NCBI GenBank assembly: GCA_017501645.1
Contig: JAFVWN010000038.1
Coordinates: 1 to 41,758 of the forward strand
From: Clostridia bacterium
Lineage (GTDB): Bacteria > Bacillota > Clostridia > Christensenellales > UBA1242
Direction: 5' to 3'
Length of the DNA: 41,758 nucleotides
Position numbers and translations under genes: made by a program
Notes under the pieces: model-generated
What the model was told of the DNA's origin: nothing
Seen by the model: only the letters and a program-made list of their open reading frames with translations
Databases searched by the model: none
In this document: piece after piece, positions 27,380-37,000 of the stretch
Position numbering within the stretch: the first letter of the stretch is position 1
Layout: each line of letters begins with the position of its first letter

Positions 27380-29668
27380 ATGGCAGAGAAGTACGATATC
27401 GAAAAAGCCACAGAGTATGAAAAGGTTTTAGCAAGGCTAGAAAACACTTTTGGTGATTGGTTTAATGGAAAAATGGAATCTCCTAGTATGACTAGCAACC
27501 TTTATCCGTACACTAAAATTTTTGAGCCAATTAAGATTAATAGGCTTGAAGTAAAAAATAGGATAGTTATGGGTCCAATGGGAAATATTAACATTGCTGA
27601 TGAAGATGGTAGACCGAGTGAAAAAATGATTGCCTATTTTGAAGCAAGAGCAAAAGGTGGGGTTGGATTGATAACAACAGGGCTTGTTCCAACATCTCAC
27701 GGAATAGACCCAACAGTTACAGAAAAAGACAATCTTTCATATTTCCCTCGTATTGATAGAAGTAGAACAAATTTAGTCGGCTGGAGAAATTTAGCTTATG
27801 CGGTGCATAACTATGGATCAAAGATTTTTATCCAATTAACACCGGGGCTTGGTAGGGTTGGTAATCCAGAGTGTTTGCTAAGTAAACTTAAATTGCCAGT
27901 TTCTGCATCAATGAATCCAAACTTTTATATTCCAGCAATTCCTTGTAAGAAGTTGTCAACGGGTGCTTGTAAGAAGATTATTAAGAAAACAGCTCAGGCT
28001 GCCGCCGATGCAAAAGCTTGCAATATTGATGGTGTTTATTTGCACGGTCACGAAGGGTATCTTTTAGAGCAAATGACAAACACTGCATACAACAGGAGAT
28101 TGCTTGGAAGATATTCAAATTGGCAACAATTTGGTTTGGATATGGTTGCTAAAATTCGTGAAAGATGTGGTGCTAAGTATCCAATTATGTATAGAATTGA
28201 TTTGTCGTTGATGCTTAATGCTACTTATGGTGAAAATCTAAAGAAAATCAAGAGCCTTAAAAAGTTTAGAGATGAAAGACTAGTGATTGAAACTTTAGAA
28301 TATATGGAGAACCTCGTAAAAGCAGGTGTTGACATTTTTGATGTTGACCTTGGAAGTTATGACAACTGGTGGTTGCCACATCCACCATCAAGTATGCCTT
28401 CAGGTTGTTACTTAGAGATTTCTCAAATTGTTAAAGATTATTTCAAAGAAAAGAATATTAAGAGCAATGCCGGACTTGAAGTTCCTGTTGTTGCTGTTGG
28501 TAAACTTGGTTATCCTGATTTAGCAGAACAAGCTTTAAGGGACGATAAGTGCGATATGGTAATGCTTGCAAGACCTCTTCTTGCAGACCCAGAGTGGGCA
28601 AATAAGGCATATGCAGGCAAGACTCAAGATATTAGACCTTGTATTGGATGTCACGAAGCTTGTATCAAAGAGTTTGTTGATGGAGGTCATCCACAATGTG
28701 CGGTTTGTCCAACTACAGCTTTTGAGACTGGTATGCTTGACGGAATTAAAAAAGCAGAAACAAAGAAAAAGGTTGCAGTTATTGGTGCTGGTCCTGCAGG
28801 TGTTGTTGCTTCGAAGACTCTTGTTTTGCGTGGGTATGATGTAACTTTATATGAAAAAGAAGATGTTGTTGGCGGAACGCTAAATGTTGCAAGTGTTCCA
28901 AAGATTAAGTATGAGCTTAAAAACTATGTTAAGTACTTGACAAAACTTGTTGACGATATGAAGAAAGAAAAGAACTTCAAAGTTGTATTTGGAAAGAAAG
29001 TAACAGCGGAAGAATTAAAAGAAGAAAAATATGATGCAATTATAACTGCGACAGGTTCTTCTCAAGTTGGTCTTCCAATAAAGGGTGCGGTGCAAAAGCA
29101 TGTATGCTCAGCAGTTGAAGCTCTTAAAGATGTTGAAAAACTTAAAAATGCCAAGAATATTGTGATTGTTGGTGGTGGAGATTCGGGTTGTGAACTTGCT
29201 TATATGCTTAAGTACGAGATGGATAAGAATGTAACAATTGTAGAAATAGCTCCAACTCTTATGACAAATTCTTGCACTGCAAATAGAGGACATATTCTTC
29301 ACTATCTTGACAAAGCTGGCGTAAAGTGTTATAACTGCTCTACAGTGAGTGAGATTGGTACAGATACTGTCGAGATTATGACAAACTCAAGCAAAACAGT
29401 GCCTTCTCCTTATGATACATGGACGCCAGTGCTTCCGGATAATATTCATAATCCGCTTGCGAAAAAGATTAAAAGCATTCCAAAGGCTGTGAGTGTTGAG
29501 GCGGATTTGGTTGTTCTTGCTGCGGGAACAGTTTCAAATAATGAACTTTATAAGAAACTTCAAGAAATAGTTGCTGCACCAGTTATTTATAATGTTGGTG
29601 ATAGCAATGCTTGTGGAAAGGTGTTTACCGCAGTTAAGTCTGCGTTCAATGTTGCAAAAAATATTTAG
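27380..29668 (+). CDS. Old Yellow Enzyme-type NADH:flavin oxidoreductase (FadH/BaiCD-like)
   Basis: 762 residues; GGAGGG ribosome site. Three parts are visible. An FMN-binding TIM barrel (about 45-400) contains FEPIKINRLEVKNRIVMGPM, HGHEGYLLEQ and MLARPLLADPEW. The 4Fe-4S motif C421-x2-C424-x3-C428-x11-C440 follows. A C-terminal two-dinucleotide-domain module has VAVIGAGPAGVVAS for FAD and IVIVGGGDSGCELAY for NAD(P)H. This is the 2,4-dienoyl-CoA reductase, bile-acid BaiCD/BaiH and trimethylamine dehydrogenase-like group, which reduces activated C=C bonds. It is about 90 residues longer than typical members, mainly in an N-terminal extension and barrel inserts. Substrate is unknown. cysS follows 25 bases later without a terminator, so they share a transcript. 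Confidence 0.9.
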   Translation: MAEKYDIEKATEYEKVLARLENTFGDWFNGKMESPSMTSNLYPYTKIFEPIKINRLEVKNRIVMGPMGNINIADEDGRPSEKMIAYFEARAKGGVGLITTGLVPTSHGIDPTVTEKDNLSYFPRIDRSRTNLVGWRNLAYAVHNYGSKIFIQLTPGLGRVGNPECLLSKLKLPVSASMNPNFYIPAIPCKKLSTGACKKIIKKTAQAAADAKACNIDGVYLHGHEGYLLEQMTNTAYNRRLLGRYSNWQQFGLDMVAKIRERCGAKYPIMYRIDLSLMLNATYGENLKKIKSLKKFRDERLVIETLEYMENLVKAGVDIFDVDLGSYDNWWLPHPPSSMPSGCYLEISQIVKDYFKEKNIKSNAGLEVPVVAVGKLGYPDLAEQALRDDKCDMVMLARPLLADPEWANKAYAGKTQDIRPCIGCHEACIKEFVDGGHPQCAVCPTTAFETGMLDGIKKAETKKKVAVIGAGPAGVVASKTLVLRGYDVTLYEKEDVVGGTLNVASVPKIKYELKNYVKYLTKLVDDMKKEKNFKVVFGKKVTAEELKEEKYDAIITATGSSQVGLPIKGAVQKHVCSAVEALKDVEKLKNAKNIVIVGGGDSGCELAYMLKYEMDKNVTIVEIAPTLMTNSCTANRGHILHYLDKAGVKCYNCSTVSEIGTDTVEIMTNSSKTVPSPYDTWTPVLPDNIHNPLAKKIKSIPKAVSVEADLVVLAAGTVSNNELYKKLQEIVAAPVIYNVGDSNACGKVFTAVKSAFNVAKNI

Positions 29669-29693
29669 CTAAAGAAAATTTACGAGGATTATT

Positions 29694-31091
29694 ATGGCTT
29701 TAAAAATTTATAATTCATTTACTAAACAAAAAGAAGTGTTTAAACCAATTCACGAGGGAATGGTTGGTATGTATGTGTGTGGGCCTACAGTTTATGGGCC
29801 TCCACACTTAGGTCACGCCAGAAGCTACACTAATTTTGATGTTATTTTTAGATATTTTCAATTTTTGGGATATAAAGTTAAGTATGTTCAAAACATTACA
29901 GATGTAGGGCATCTTGTTGGTGATGGTGATGATGGAGAGGATAAAATTTTAAAACAAGCAAGAGCTGAACAAGTTGACCCATATCAAATTGCTTATAAGT
30001 ATGAAACAATGTATTTTGATGCAATGGCAAAATTAAATATTATGAAGCCAAGCATCAGTGCGAGAGCAACTGCATTTATTCCTGAAATGATTGAAATGGT
30101 TGAAGATATCGTTGCTAAAGGATATGGCTATATAACTGAAAGAGGAAACATTTATTTTGATGTTAGAAAATTCTCTAAGTATGGTCAACTTTCCAATAGA
30201 AAACTAGACAATAATGTTTCTGGTGAAAGAATTGATATCGCTGATGATAAAAGAGCTCCAGAGGACTTTGCTTTGTGGAAAAAAGCAGAGGGTGGTCACT
30301 TAATGAAGTGGAAATCTCCTTGGGGTGAAGGTTATCCTGGTTGGCACTTAGAGTGTTCAACTTTAAGTAGGAAATTTTTAGGTAAAACTTTTGACATTCA
30401 CGGTGGCGGAATTGACAATATTTTCCCACATCACGAATGTGAATGTGCTCAAAGTGAAGTTGCAAATGGAGTTAAGTTTGTCAACTACTTTGTTCACAAC
30501 AATTTAGTGACAGTGAATGGAACAAAGATGGGTAAATCTCTTGGAAACTTTATTACTTTAGATGAGTTGTTTGCAAAGTTTGACCCAATGTATGTAAGAT
30601 ATTTCATTTTACAGTTTAACTATAGAACACCTGTCGACTTTACAATGAAAGCTATTGAAGATGCCGGTGTGCAATTTGAAAAAATTAGAGATAGTTATGC
30701 AAAACTAGAAGAACTTGCTGGAGGAGAAAGGGTTGAACCAAAAACTGCAGAGGCTGTAAACCTACTTAAAGGTTTTGTTTGTGCTATGGATGAGGACTTT
30801 AATACCCCAGTTGCAATTGCTGAAATGTTAAAAATTAATAAACTTGCTTCTTTGGTAAAGAACAGTGCTGAAGCAAAAGAACTTTTATCTGTTATGGATA
30901 AAATCGGTTTTGTTCTTGGATTAGATTTTAAGAAAGAAGATAAGAAAGACAACGGCAATGAAGAGATTTTAGCAAACATTATTGCTGATATAAGAACTAA
31001 ACTTAGAAGTGAAAAGAATTATGTATTAAGTGATTATATTCGTGATGAACTTGCGAAAAATGGTATTGTTGTAAGCGATAAAAAAATATAA
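29694..31091 (+). CDS. cysS: Cysteinyl-tRNA synthetase
   Basis: 465 residues, normal length; CGAGGA ribosome site. Class I synthetase charging tRNA-Cys. Visible are MYVCGPTVYG with the first zinc Cys, the HIGH-type motif HLGHAR, the zinc ligands in WHLECS and FPHHECE, and the KMSKS-type loop as KMGKSLGN. The sequence is unlike usual Bacillota CysRS, which have HIGNAR, FTDVDDKI and KMSKS. HLGHAR, ITDVGHLVGD..DGEDKI, FALWKKAEGGH and KMGKS are hallmarks I associate with Bacteroidota-type enzymes, suggesting horizontal transfer. It is transcribed with the upstream flavin oxidoreductase; the 25-base gap excludes a T-box leader. Confidence 0.95.
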   Translation: MALKIYNSFTKQKEVFKPIHEGMVGMYVCGPTVYGPPHLGHARSYTNFDVIFRYFQFLGYKVKYVQNITDVGHLVGDGDDGEDKILKQARAEQVDPYQIAYKYETMYFDAMAKLNIMKPSISARATAFIPEMIEMVEDIVAKGYGYITERGNIYFDVRKFSKYGQLSNRKLDNNVSGERIDIADDKRAPEDFALWKKAEGGHLMKWKSPWGEGYPGWHLECSTLSRKFLGKTFDIHGGGIDNIFPHHECECAQSEVANGVKFVNYFVHNNLVTVNGTKMGKSLGNFITLDELFAKFDPMYVRYFILQFNYRTPVDFTMKAIEDAGVQFEKIRDSYAKLEELAGGERVEPKTAEAVNLLKGFVCAMDEDFNTPVAIAEMLKINKLASLVKNSAEAKELLSVMDKIGFVLGLDFKKEDKKDNGNEEILANIIADIRTKLRSEKNYVLSDYIRDELAKNGIVVSDKKI

Positions 31092-31096
31092 CAAAG

Positions 31097-31130
31097 AAGC
31101 ACCAAACCAACAAAGGTGAGGTGCTTTTTA
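31097..31130 (+). terminator. Rho-independent terminator of cysS
   Basis: Outer stem AAGCACC / GGTGCTT with a possible inner ACC/GGT pairing, then TTTTATTT, six bases after the stop. Confidence 0.75.
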
Positions 31131-31139
31131 TTTGCTTTC

Positions 31140-31168
31140 TTGACAGATTTTTTATAAAAGAGTATAAT
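31140..31168 (+). promoter_or_regulatory. Perfect-consensus sigma-A promoter
   Basis: TTGACA (31140-31145), exactly 17 bases, TATAAT (31163-31168). It is the best promoter in the window, and drives the unknown gene at 31197. Confidence 0.9.
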
Positions 31169-31196
31169 ACCAATGCTCTAAAACACGGAGGTGCAA

Positions 31197-32498
31197 ATGG
31201 GTATTATTAATAGACTGAAGAATAAAAGAAAATTTGATGCCGTTGAGTATGTAGATGATGAATTCATATTTAGTGTTGGAAAACAGAAAGACGGAAAGTA
31301 CAGTCTTATGAAAAATGATAAGATAATAAAAGAAGATTTAGATTTTGTTTCTATGAACCTTAGAACTAAAGATGTTGGGGAAAATAGAGAATTTTTTTAT
31401 GCAATGCAAAATGGGGTTTTGTTCCTTTATAGTTGGTTTGGAGAGGAGTTGACACCAAACGGACTTTTGACAGGCAAAGATTATTTGAATATATCAGGAT
31501 ATGAAGCTGAAAGATATAGTGAAAGTGAGATTTGCTTAAAAAATTATGCAACGGGTCATATTGTAACTCCTCAACAAATATTTATTTATCCAAAGAAAAG
31601 AAAAATTACAGAGCCTTTTGAAAAAGTTGAGTATTTTGGTAGAGAAAAAAGGGTTACGGCAGAAAGAACAGGAGAGAAATATTATCTAGATAAAGAGGGG
31701 AATCAAACCTCTGCAAGATTTGAGGATGAAGGCAATCAAAATAAATACGGAATATCTGTTGTAACAATGTTTACCAAGCGACATGAAAAAAGACAAGTGT
31801 TATGGGACAAAAAACATAAACTCCTTAGTCGTCTTTGTTTTGAAATGAAAGAAATAGACATTGGTTTTTTGGGTGAAATGTTTTTACTTCGTAGTAAAGA
31901 TGGTTCAATTGTGCATTTTCTTTATGATCAAAACGGAAAAGAATATGAGCGTGCAGTAGAGTCTGTTTCTTGCTTGGGTAAAAGCGGGGCTGTGTTAAAA
32001 CTTGCTGACGGTGGTTACCATTTAGTAGATGGAGACTGCTCTTTTGTAACAGAAGCAGACTGGTTTTTTATGGATAAGTGGAGAGGATTTATTCTTTTTA
32101 GGAAAGATGATGATTATCATATTGTCGGGAGGGATTTTAGTAAAATCTTTCAAGTTAACGGAGATGTTGCAAGACTTATGATTAATAAAATCGCAGGAAG
32201 GGTAGAGTTTGAAATGGGGAACAAAGTGATTGCTTCTCATGAAGATATTGAAACAACTGCGATGGCATTTGATGTTATTTTAGAAGATAATAAAAAATAT
32301 GTTGAAAAACACGAAAAAACGCAAATTGCAGGTATAAACAATGCAAAAAGCGTGTTATATTCATTAAAAAGAGCAAAATTGGCGAGAGCGAAGAAGTGTG
32401 ATAAAAAAGATGCAATGTGTGAATTATTTATCAAAACAACTTCTAATAAAAATCAAGATGATGATGAAATAGAAATTACTCCAATAGAAAAAGAATAA
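31197..32498 (+). CDS. Cytoplasmic protein of unknown function, possibly WG/propeller-like
   Basis: 433 residues from ATG 31197, which lies 5 bases after GGAGG; the in-frame GTG at 31191 lies within the ribosome site. No signal peptide or membrane helix. The chain repeats short beta-hairpin patterns such as VGKQKDGKYSLMKNDKIIKE, GEKYYLDKEGNQTSARFEDE and GGYHLVDGDCSFVTEADWFF, reminiscent of WG-like beta-propeller repeats. The last ~90 residues are helical and basic, then acidic. I do not recognise the family. A perfect-consensus promoter suggests substantial constitutive transcription. It stands alone between cysS and a convergent gene. Confidence 0.6.
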   Translation: MGIINRLKNKRKFDAVEYVDDEFIFSVGKQKDGKYSLMKNDKIIKEDLDFVSMNLRTKDVGENREFFYAMQNGVLFLYSWFGEELTPNGLLTGKDYLNISGYEAERYSESEICLKNYATGHIVTPQQIFIYPKKRKITEPFEKVEYFGREKRVTAERTGEKYYLDKEGNQTSARFEDEGNQNKYGISVVTMFTKRHEKRQVLWDKKHKLLSRLCFEMKEIDIGFLGEMFLLRSKDGSIVHFLYDQNGKEYERAVESVSCLGKSGAVLKLADGGYHLVDGDCSFVTEADWFFMDKWRGFILFRKDDDYHIVGRDFSKIFQVNGDVARLMINKIAGRVEFEMGNKVIASHEDIETTAMAFDVILEDNKKYVEKHEKTQIAGINNAKSVLYSLKRAKLARAKKCDKKDAMCELFIKTTSNKNQDDDEIEITPIEKE

Positions 32499-32511
32499 AA
32501 TATTCATAATA

Positions 32512-32549
32512 AAAAAACTCTTTCATTAGAAAAAATGGAAGAGTTTTTA
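32512..32549. terminator. Bidirectional terminator between convergent genes
   Basis: Stem AAAAACTCTT-T-CAT / ATG-G-AAGAGTTTTT around an A-rich loop. A-run and T-run on opposite sides let it serve the gene ending at 32498 (+) and the gene ending at 32556 (-). Confidence 0.85.
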
Positions 32550-32555
32550 TTGTGT

Positions 32556-33368
32556 TTATTCTGCCAAAAATGAACCGTTTATTGTAATCAAAGATTGACT
32601 TTGTGCTGGTATGTCTAGCACGGCTGGATTAACTGGAAGTGTTAATACATTTTGATAAATTGAGTAGTCTGTTGCATCAAAACTTCTTGTTCCGTATTGG
32701 TCATTTATTGTTATTGAATTTACAGAAAAACCAGTTGGAAGATTGTCAGTGATAACTAAATTTTTAGCGTCTGCAAGTCCGGTGTTTGTTACTAATAAAG
32801 TATAGCTGTAGTTGTCTGTTGAAGTGATTTGACTTTTGCTAACATCTTTATTAATTGTTATGTTTGCAGATAATAATCTGGGTATATTTGTTTCACTGGT
32901 GTAGGTTGAACCATCATTAATAGTAAAAGTTGTTCTGTTTATAACATTATTAAAAGTCATAGGGATGTTTTCGTCAACCTTTGCTATATATGTAAGTAAA
33001 ATGCTTCCGTTTGGGAGGATTGTGTTTGTGATATTGTAAGTTAAAGGCTCTTGGTTTGTTGGTGTTATTTGAACCACTGAGTCGTTGATAAACAATCTTG
33101 AAGAGCTGTCAAGGTATGAAACATAATTTCCTAAATCAATAGAGACATTGAGATTGTTGATTTCTTTAGTTCCAGTGTTTTTTATAAGTAGAGAATATGT
33201 GATGTTTTCTCCTGGGCTAAATGATGTTTGGTATGTTATAGTAGAAATGTCTATGCTGTAATCATCAAGAAGAGTTGTGTTAGCAATGTTTGAAGAGGTT
33301 GTTAAAATTTGAGTTGAGCCATCAAAAGTATAGGTGGCGCTAGCTTGGTTGCTGATAATGGTTGCCAT
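32556..33368 (-). CDS. DUF11-type repeat protein without signal peptide
   Basis: 270 residues; AAGGAG before the ATG on the minus strand. The start MATIISNQASATYTFDG with a nearby SNIAN matches a frequent clostridial family opening. Two DUF11-like beta-sandwich domains follow: about 50-160 (YSLLIKNTGTKEINNLNVSI) and about 165-270 (YTLLVTNTGLADAKNLVITD, LPTGFSVNSITI). DUF11 domains usually sit in extracellular or cell-surface proteins, yet no signal peptide, membrane helix or anchor is present. It may be released by a non-classical route, or in a spore or sheath context; this is inference. Just upstream, GATAC-x6-GTATC (33389-33404 region) is an imperfect dyad that might be an operator. Function unknown. 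Confidence 0.7.
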   Translation of the reverse strand: MATIISNQASATYTFDGSTQILTTSSNIANTTLLDDYSIDISTITYQTSFSPGENITYSLLIKNTGTKEINNLNVSIDLGNYVSYLDSSSRLFINDSVVQITPTNQEPLTYNITNTILPNGSILLTYIAKVDENIPMTFNNVINRTTFTINDGSTYTSETNIPRLLSANITINKDVSKSQITSTDNYSYTLLVTNTGLADAKNLVITDNLPTGFSVNSITINDQYGTRSFDATDYSIYQNVLTLPVNPAVLDIPAQSQSLITINGSFLAE

Positions 33369-33458
33369 TAATTTTCTCCTTAAAAATATTGATACAAGTT
33401 GGTATCTGCTTTATCTTATGAAAGAACAAAAAAACTTGTGAAAATCTTGTTAATTTGT

Positions 33459-33487
33459 TTGTGTTATTTGAGTAATTCATTTATAAT
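33459..33487 (+). promoter_or_regulatory. Promoter of the small zinc-ribbon gene
   Basis: -35 TTGTGT (33459-33464), 17-base spacer, -10 TATAAT (33482-33487). Confidence 0.6.
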
Positions 33488-33531
33488 AAGAAAGCATTAT
33501 TTTTTGTGCGATAAAATATAAGGAGATTATT

Positions 33532-33840
33532 ATGGACGAGAAGAAATATACAATGGCTGAACTTCTTGCAGAGTTCGGTGATGGCTTTGATAAGATGGAA
33601 GATGATGAGGAAGAAGTTGTCATAGAACAAGTTGAAGAAGTAGAAGAAAAGAAAGTAGAACCTGAAGAAAAAGTTTTAAAAGATATAACAATCAAGTGTA
33701 AAAAGTGCGAACAAGATTTTGTTTGGACAGTAAGAGACCAAGAGTTTTATAAGGAAAAGGGTTTTTATAAACCAACAATCTGTAAGGATTGTAGAAAAAA
33801 AATAAAAACTGTCAATAACTTCCATAAGATTGATGATTAA
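33532..33840 (+). CDS. Small acidic protein with zinc-ribbon domain (zf-trcl-like)
   Basis: 102 residues; AAGGAG ribosome site. The N-terminal ~50 residues are strongly acidic (EDDEEEVVIEQVEEVEEK). The C-terminal half has C56-x2-C59 and C84-x2-C87 with FVWTVRDQEFYKEKGF between. This is the pattern of the 'probable zinc-ribbon' family (zf-trcl), where the hallmark EFY-x-EKGF joins the two Cys pairs. Family function is not established; protein or nucleic-acid contacts are likely. It is monocistronic with its own promoter and a strong terminator. Confidence 0.8.
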   Translation: MDEKKYTMAELLAEFGDGFDKMEDDEEEVVIEQVEEVEEKKVEPEEKVLKDITIKCKKCEQDFVWTVRDQEFYKEKGFYKPTICKDCRKKIKTVNNFHKIDD

Positions 33841-33846
33841 TAATGT

Positions 33847-33871
33847 AAGGAGGGCAAAGCCCTCCTTTTTT
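33847..33871 (+). terminator. Rho-independent terminator
   Basis: Perfect 9-bp stem AAGGAGGGC / GCCCTCCTT with AAA loop and T-run, just after the zinc-ribbon gene. Confidence 0.92.
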
Positions 33872-33911
33872 ATTGCATAAAATTACAAATTTTAACAAAT
33901 ACTAAAAACTG

Positions 33912-33971
33912 TAAAAAAATTTAAAATACCCCTTAAAATCATTTGACATTTTGTCGGGGGGGGGGTAGACT
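33912..33971 (+). promoter_or_regulatory. Promoter with a G10 run in the spacer (candidate phase-variable switch)
   Basis: AAAATACCCCTTAA (33923-33936), matching the block upstream of the giant gene, precedes -35 TTGACA (33943-33948). The 17-base spacer contains ten consecutive G (33956-33965), then -10 TAGACT (33966-33971). A better hexamer, TAGAAT (33971-33976), would have 22-base spacing. Slippage in the G run would change the spacing and thus promoter strength. Confidence 0.65.
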
Positions 33972-34059
33972 AGAATTGTTAAATTGTAATTAAGTAAAGG
34001 TATGTATTGATGCGGACATATTTTTGCTTGAAACAAAAATTTATACAATGGAGAAAAGT

Positions 34060-37000
34060 ATGAAAAAAGAAAAGAACACGAAAAAGAAAGGCTTTTTCAA
34101 AAAGGGACTAGCTCTTACTTTAACCGCTGGCATTATGGCAGTTGCGTCAGTTGGTTTGGTTGGTTGTTCTGGTGGAGAAGACGGAAAGAATGGTGCTACT
34201 TGGTTTAGTGGCCAGGATTCTCCGTTTGAGTCTACAGGAAAAGTAGGCGATTTTTACTTTGATACTGACGACTATAATATTTATACAAAAACGCAAATGG
34301 GTTGGGTAATTATATCTAACATTAAAGGCGCTCAAGGTGACGAGGGTGCCGTTGGTCCAGAAGGTCCACAGGGCGAAACAGGCGAGACTGGTCCTGAAGG
34401 ACCTCAAGGTGTACCGGGTGTAACACCAACGGTTGAAATAAATGACGAGGGTTACTGGGTTATTAATGGAGACAACACTGGAGTATTGGCTGAGGGTAAA
34501 AACGGCGAAACTGGTGAAATGCCAGAGATTACAATCAATAGTGAAGGTTATTGGGTAATTGACGGAGTGCCAACAACAACTAAAGCTCAAGGCGAAACAG
34601 GTGAGACCGGTCCAGAGGGGCCTAAAGGAGAGGCTGGAACTTCATTCTTAACAGGTGAGGGAACGCCTTCAAATACTTTAGGTAATAATAATGATGTTTA
34701 TTTGAACACAAATACATTTGACCTTTATAAAAAGGTGAGTGATGCGTGGACTTTAATTGGCAACATCAAAGGTGAAATTGGTGAGGCAGGTAAAGATGGT
34801 GTAGATGTTGGAACTTTAGATAGTTCTAATTATATGCATATTTCGTTTGATGATGTTCAAACTTGTTTCTCAAATTTGACAGCTAAAGGCTATGATAGTA
34901 TGTATGATGAACCATTCTTTGCTTGGTTAAAATCATTGCACGATAATTATGGAGCAAAGATTAGTTTATATGTGTATAATAACTCTCTTGGTAGTGTTCC
35001 TGACACATATAAAGAAGAATTTTTTGAAGCGAAAGATTGGTTAAAAATTGGTCTTCACGCGTCAAATGGTTCTTCAAACTATGGTTCTTCAACTTATGAG
35101 CAAGGTAAGAGTGCTTGGAACTCTTTTGTTGATAATGTAATAAGAATCACTGGTTCATATTTAAGTGTCGATAGAATGCCAAGACTTCACACCTTTGCGG
35201 GTTCTAAAGAGGCCTTAGAGGGTATGAGAGATGCAAACTATGGTGCTCTTGGTTTCTTGTCTGCTGATGATGATAGAAAATCATATTATTTTGATGATGA
35301 ACAAACAACTTATATGTATTCAAATGACCACTTTACAGACCATGTAAATGGTTTAACATTTGTTACAACAGACCTTAGAACAGATTGGTTTATGAGTAGT
35401 TTTTCAACTCAAAACACTTATAGAGCGCCAATCAAAGATAATGTTTATGATGAATTAGTTTACAGATACACAACTATTGATTTTGCAAACTCTATTAGTT
35501 CATACATTTTGTTTGGTCACGAGTGGCAAATTTATAATGGTTCAAGTATTACAGATACTGGTAAAGAATATTATGAAGATGCTTGTAAGTTTGCAAAAGA
35601 CTTTAATATTAATTTTGATTTCTCTCAAAACAAAGCATTCTCACCAACAATATATGATGTTTATCCAGAAAACACAGTGGTAATTCCTGACTCAGGTTCT
35701 GGAGACAATTCTGGAAGTGGTGGTGGAACAGAAGATGATAGTGGTTCTGGAGACCAAGACCCAAATGTTGAACAGGTTAATTACTATGATACAACAATGA
35801 CCGTTGTTGACAGCATTAGCGAAATGGTGTTTGATGGAAATTATGCTCCTCCAGGAGGTGCAACAGCCGATTTTTCAGCAGGAACAGTTGTTGGAAGAGC
35901 TACATGTATTACAGAAGTATTGGCTGTAAGTGGTGGAGAGACAATATCTTTTGCTTCTAATTTGGCTGAAATATTTGGCTCAACAAACTTATCTTTTGCA
36001 CTGATAGAATTTGCATCTGCACCATTGTCTAGAGATACTATGTCATTCCCAAATGTTACTTCTGGTACTGCTACAACAGAACAAAAAGCAGCTTGTGCAT
36101 ACGCTTGGCTCACTGAAGCCCATACATTACAAAGTAATACTAGATATGTGATACTCGCATTCAAAAATGGTGATGGCAGTGTTGCTTTTACAACTGAACA
36201 ACTAGCAAAACTACCAAATTGTTTAGTTCTTGGTGAAGCAACTACAACCCCTGGTGGCGGAGAAGGTGGTGGTTCTGGTACTGAAACTCCAGACCAAGGA
36301 GAAACAGAAGACCCAGAGGTTCCACCAATTGATGTAGATACAGCAACTACTACAACTTTTGACGGAACAACTTTGGCAATTGTTGATTCATTAGACCAAA
36401 TCACATATACTAACGGAATGTCAATTAATGGCGCAGGCTTAAGATATACCGCTACCGCAGGTAGAGCAGTTTCACAATCTCAAGTATTGAAGATTGGTGA
36501 AAATATGAGCAAACTAACATTATTACAGAACGCTAGTGTAAATCTTTCATTTACAGTTTATGAGTTCACAACTTTGCCTTTAGATTCGACTAGCTTTTTA
36601 GAATTAACTGCAGGAACTTGGACAACTGAACCTCATACTTTATCATCTGCAACAAAATTTGTTATGATTCTTTTCAAGAATGAGTCAAATACTTCAGCAA
36701 ACTTTTCAACTGAAGATTTAGCAATTCTAAACACTTGTGTAAGCTTTGAATCTGCTCCAGTAGCAACAACTGCAACATATTATGGTAACACACTCGATAT
36801 TGTTGACAGTGTAAGCGAAATGACATTTGTTGTTGGGGCTCCAGCTGGCGGTGCAGATGAGGGTTCAGCAGGTGACGGATTTGGCAACACTGCTGGTCGT
36901 GCGGTTTGTAAGACAGCAGTACTAAGAATTGAAGGTGGAGAAACTCTTAACCTTGTACAAGCAGTTGATGGAACAACTGTAACCTTTGCTGTTACAGAGT

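Noticed and set aside
29669-29693. T-box leader before cysS
   Set aside because: Only 25 bases separate cysS from the upstream gene, and no T-box or specifier hairpin is present.
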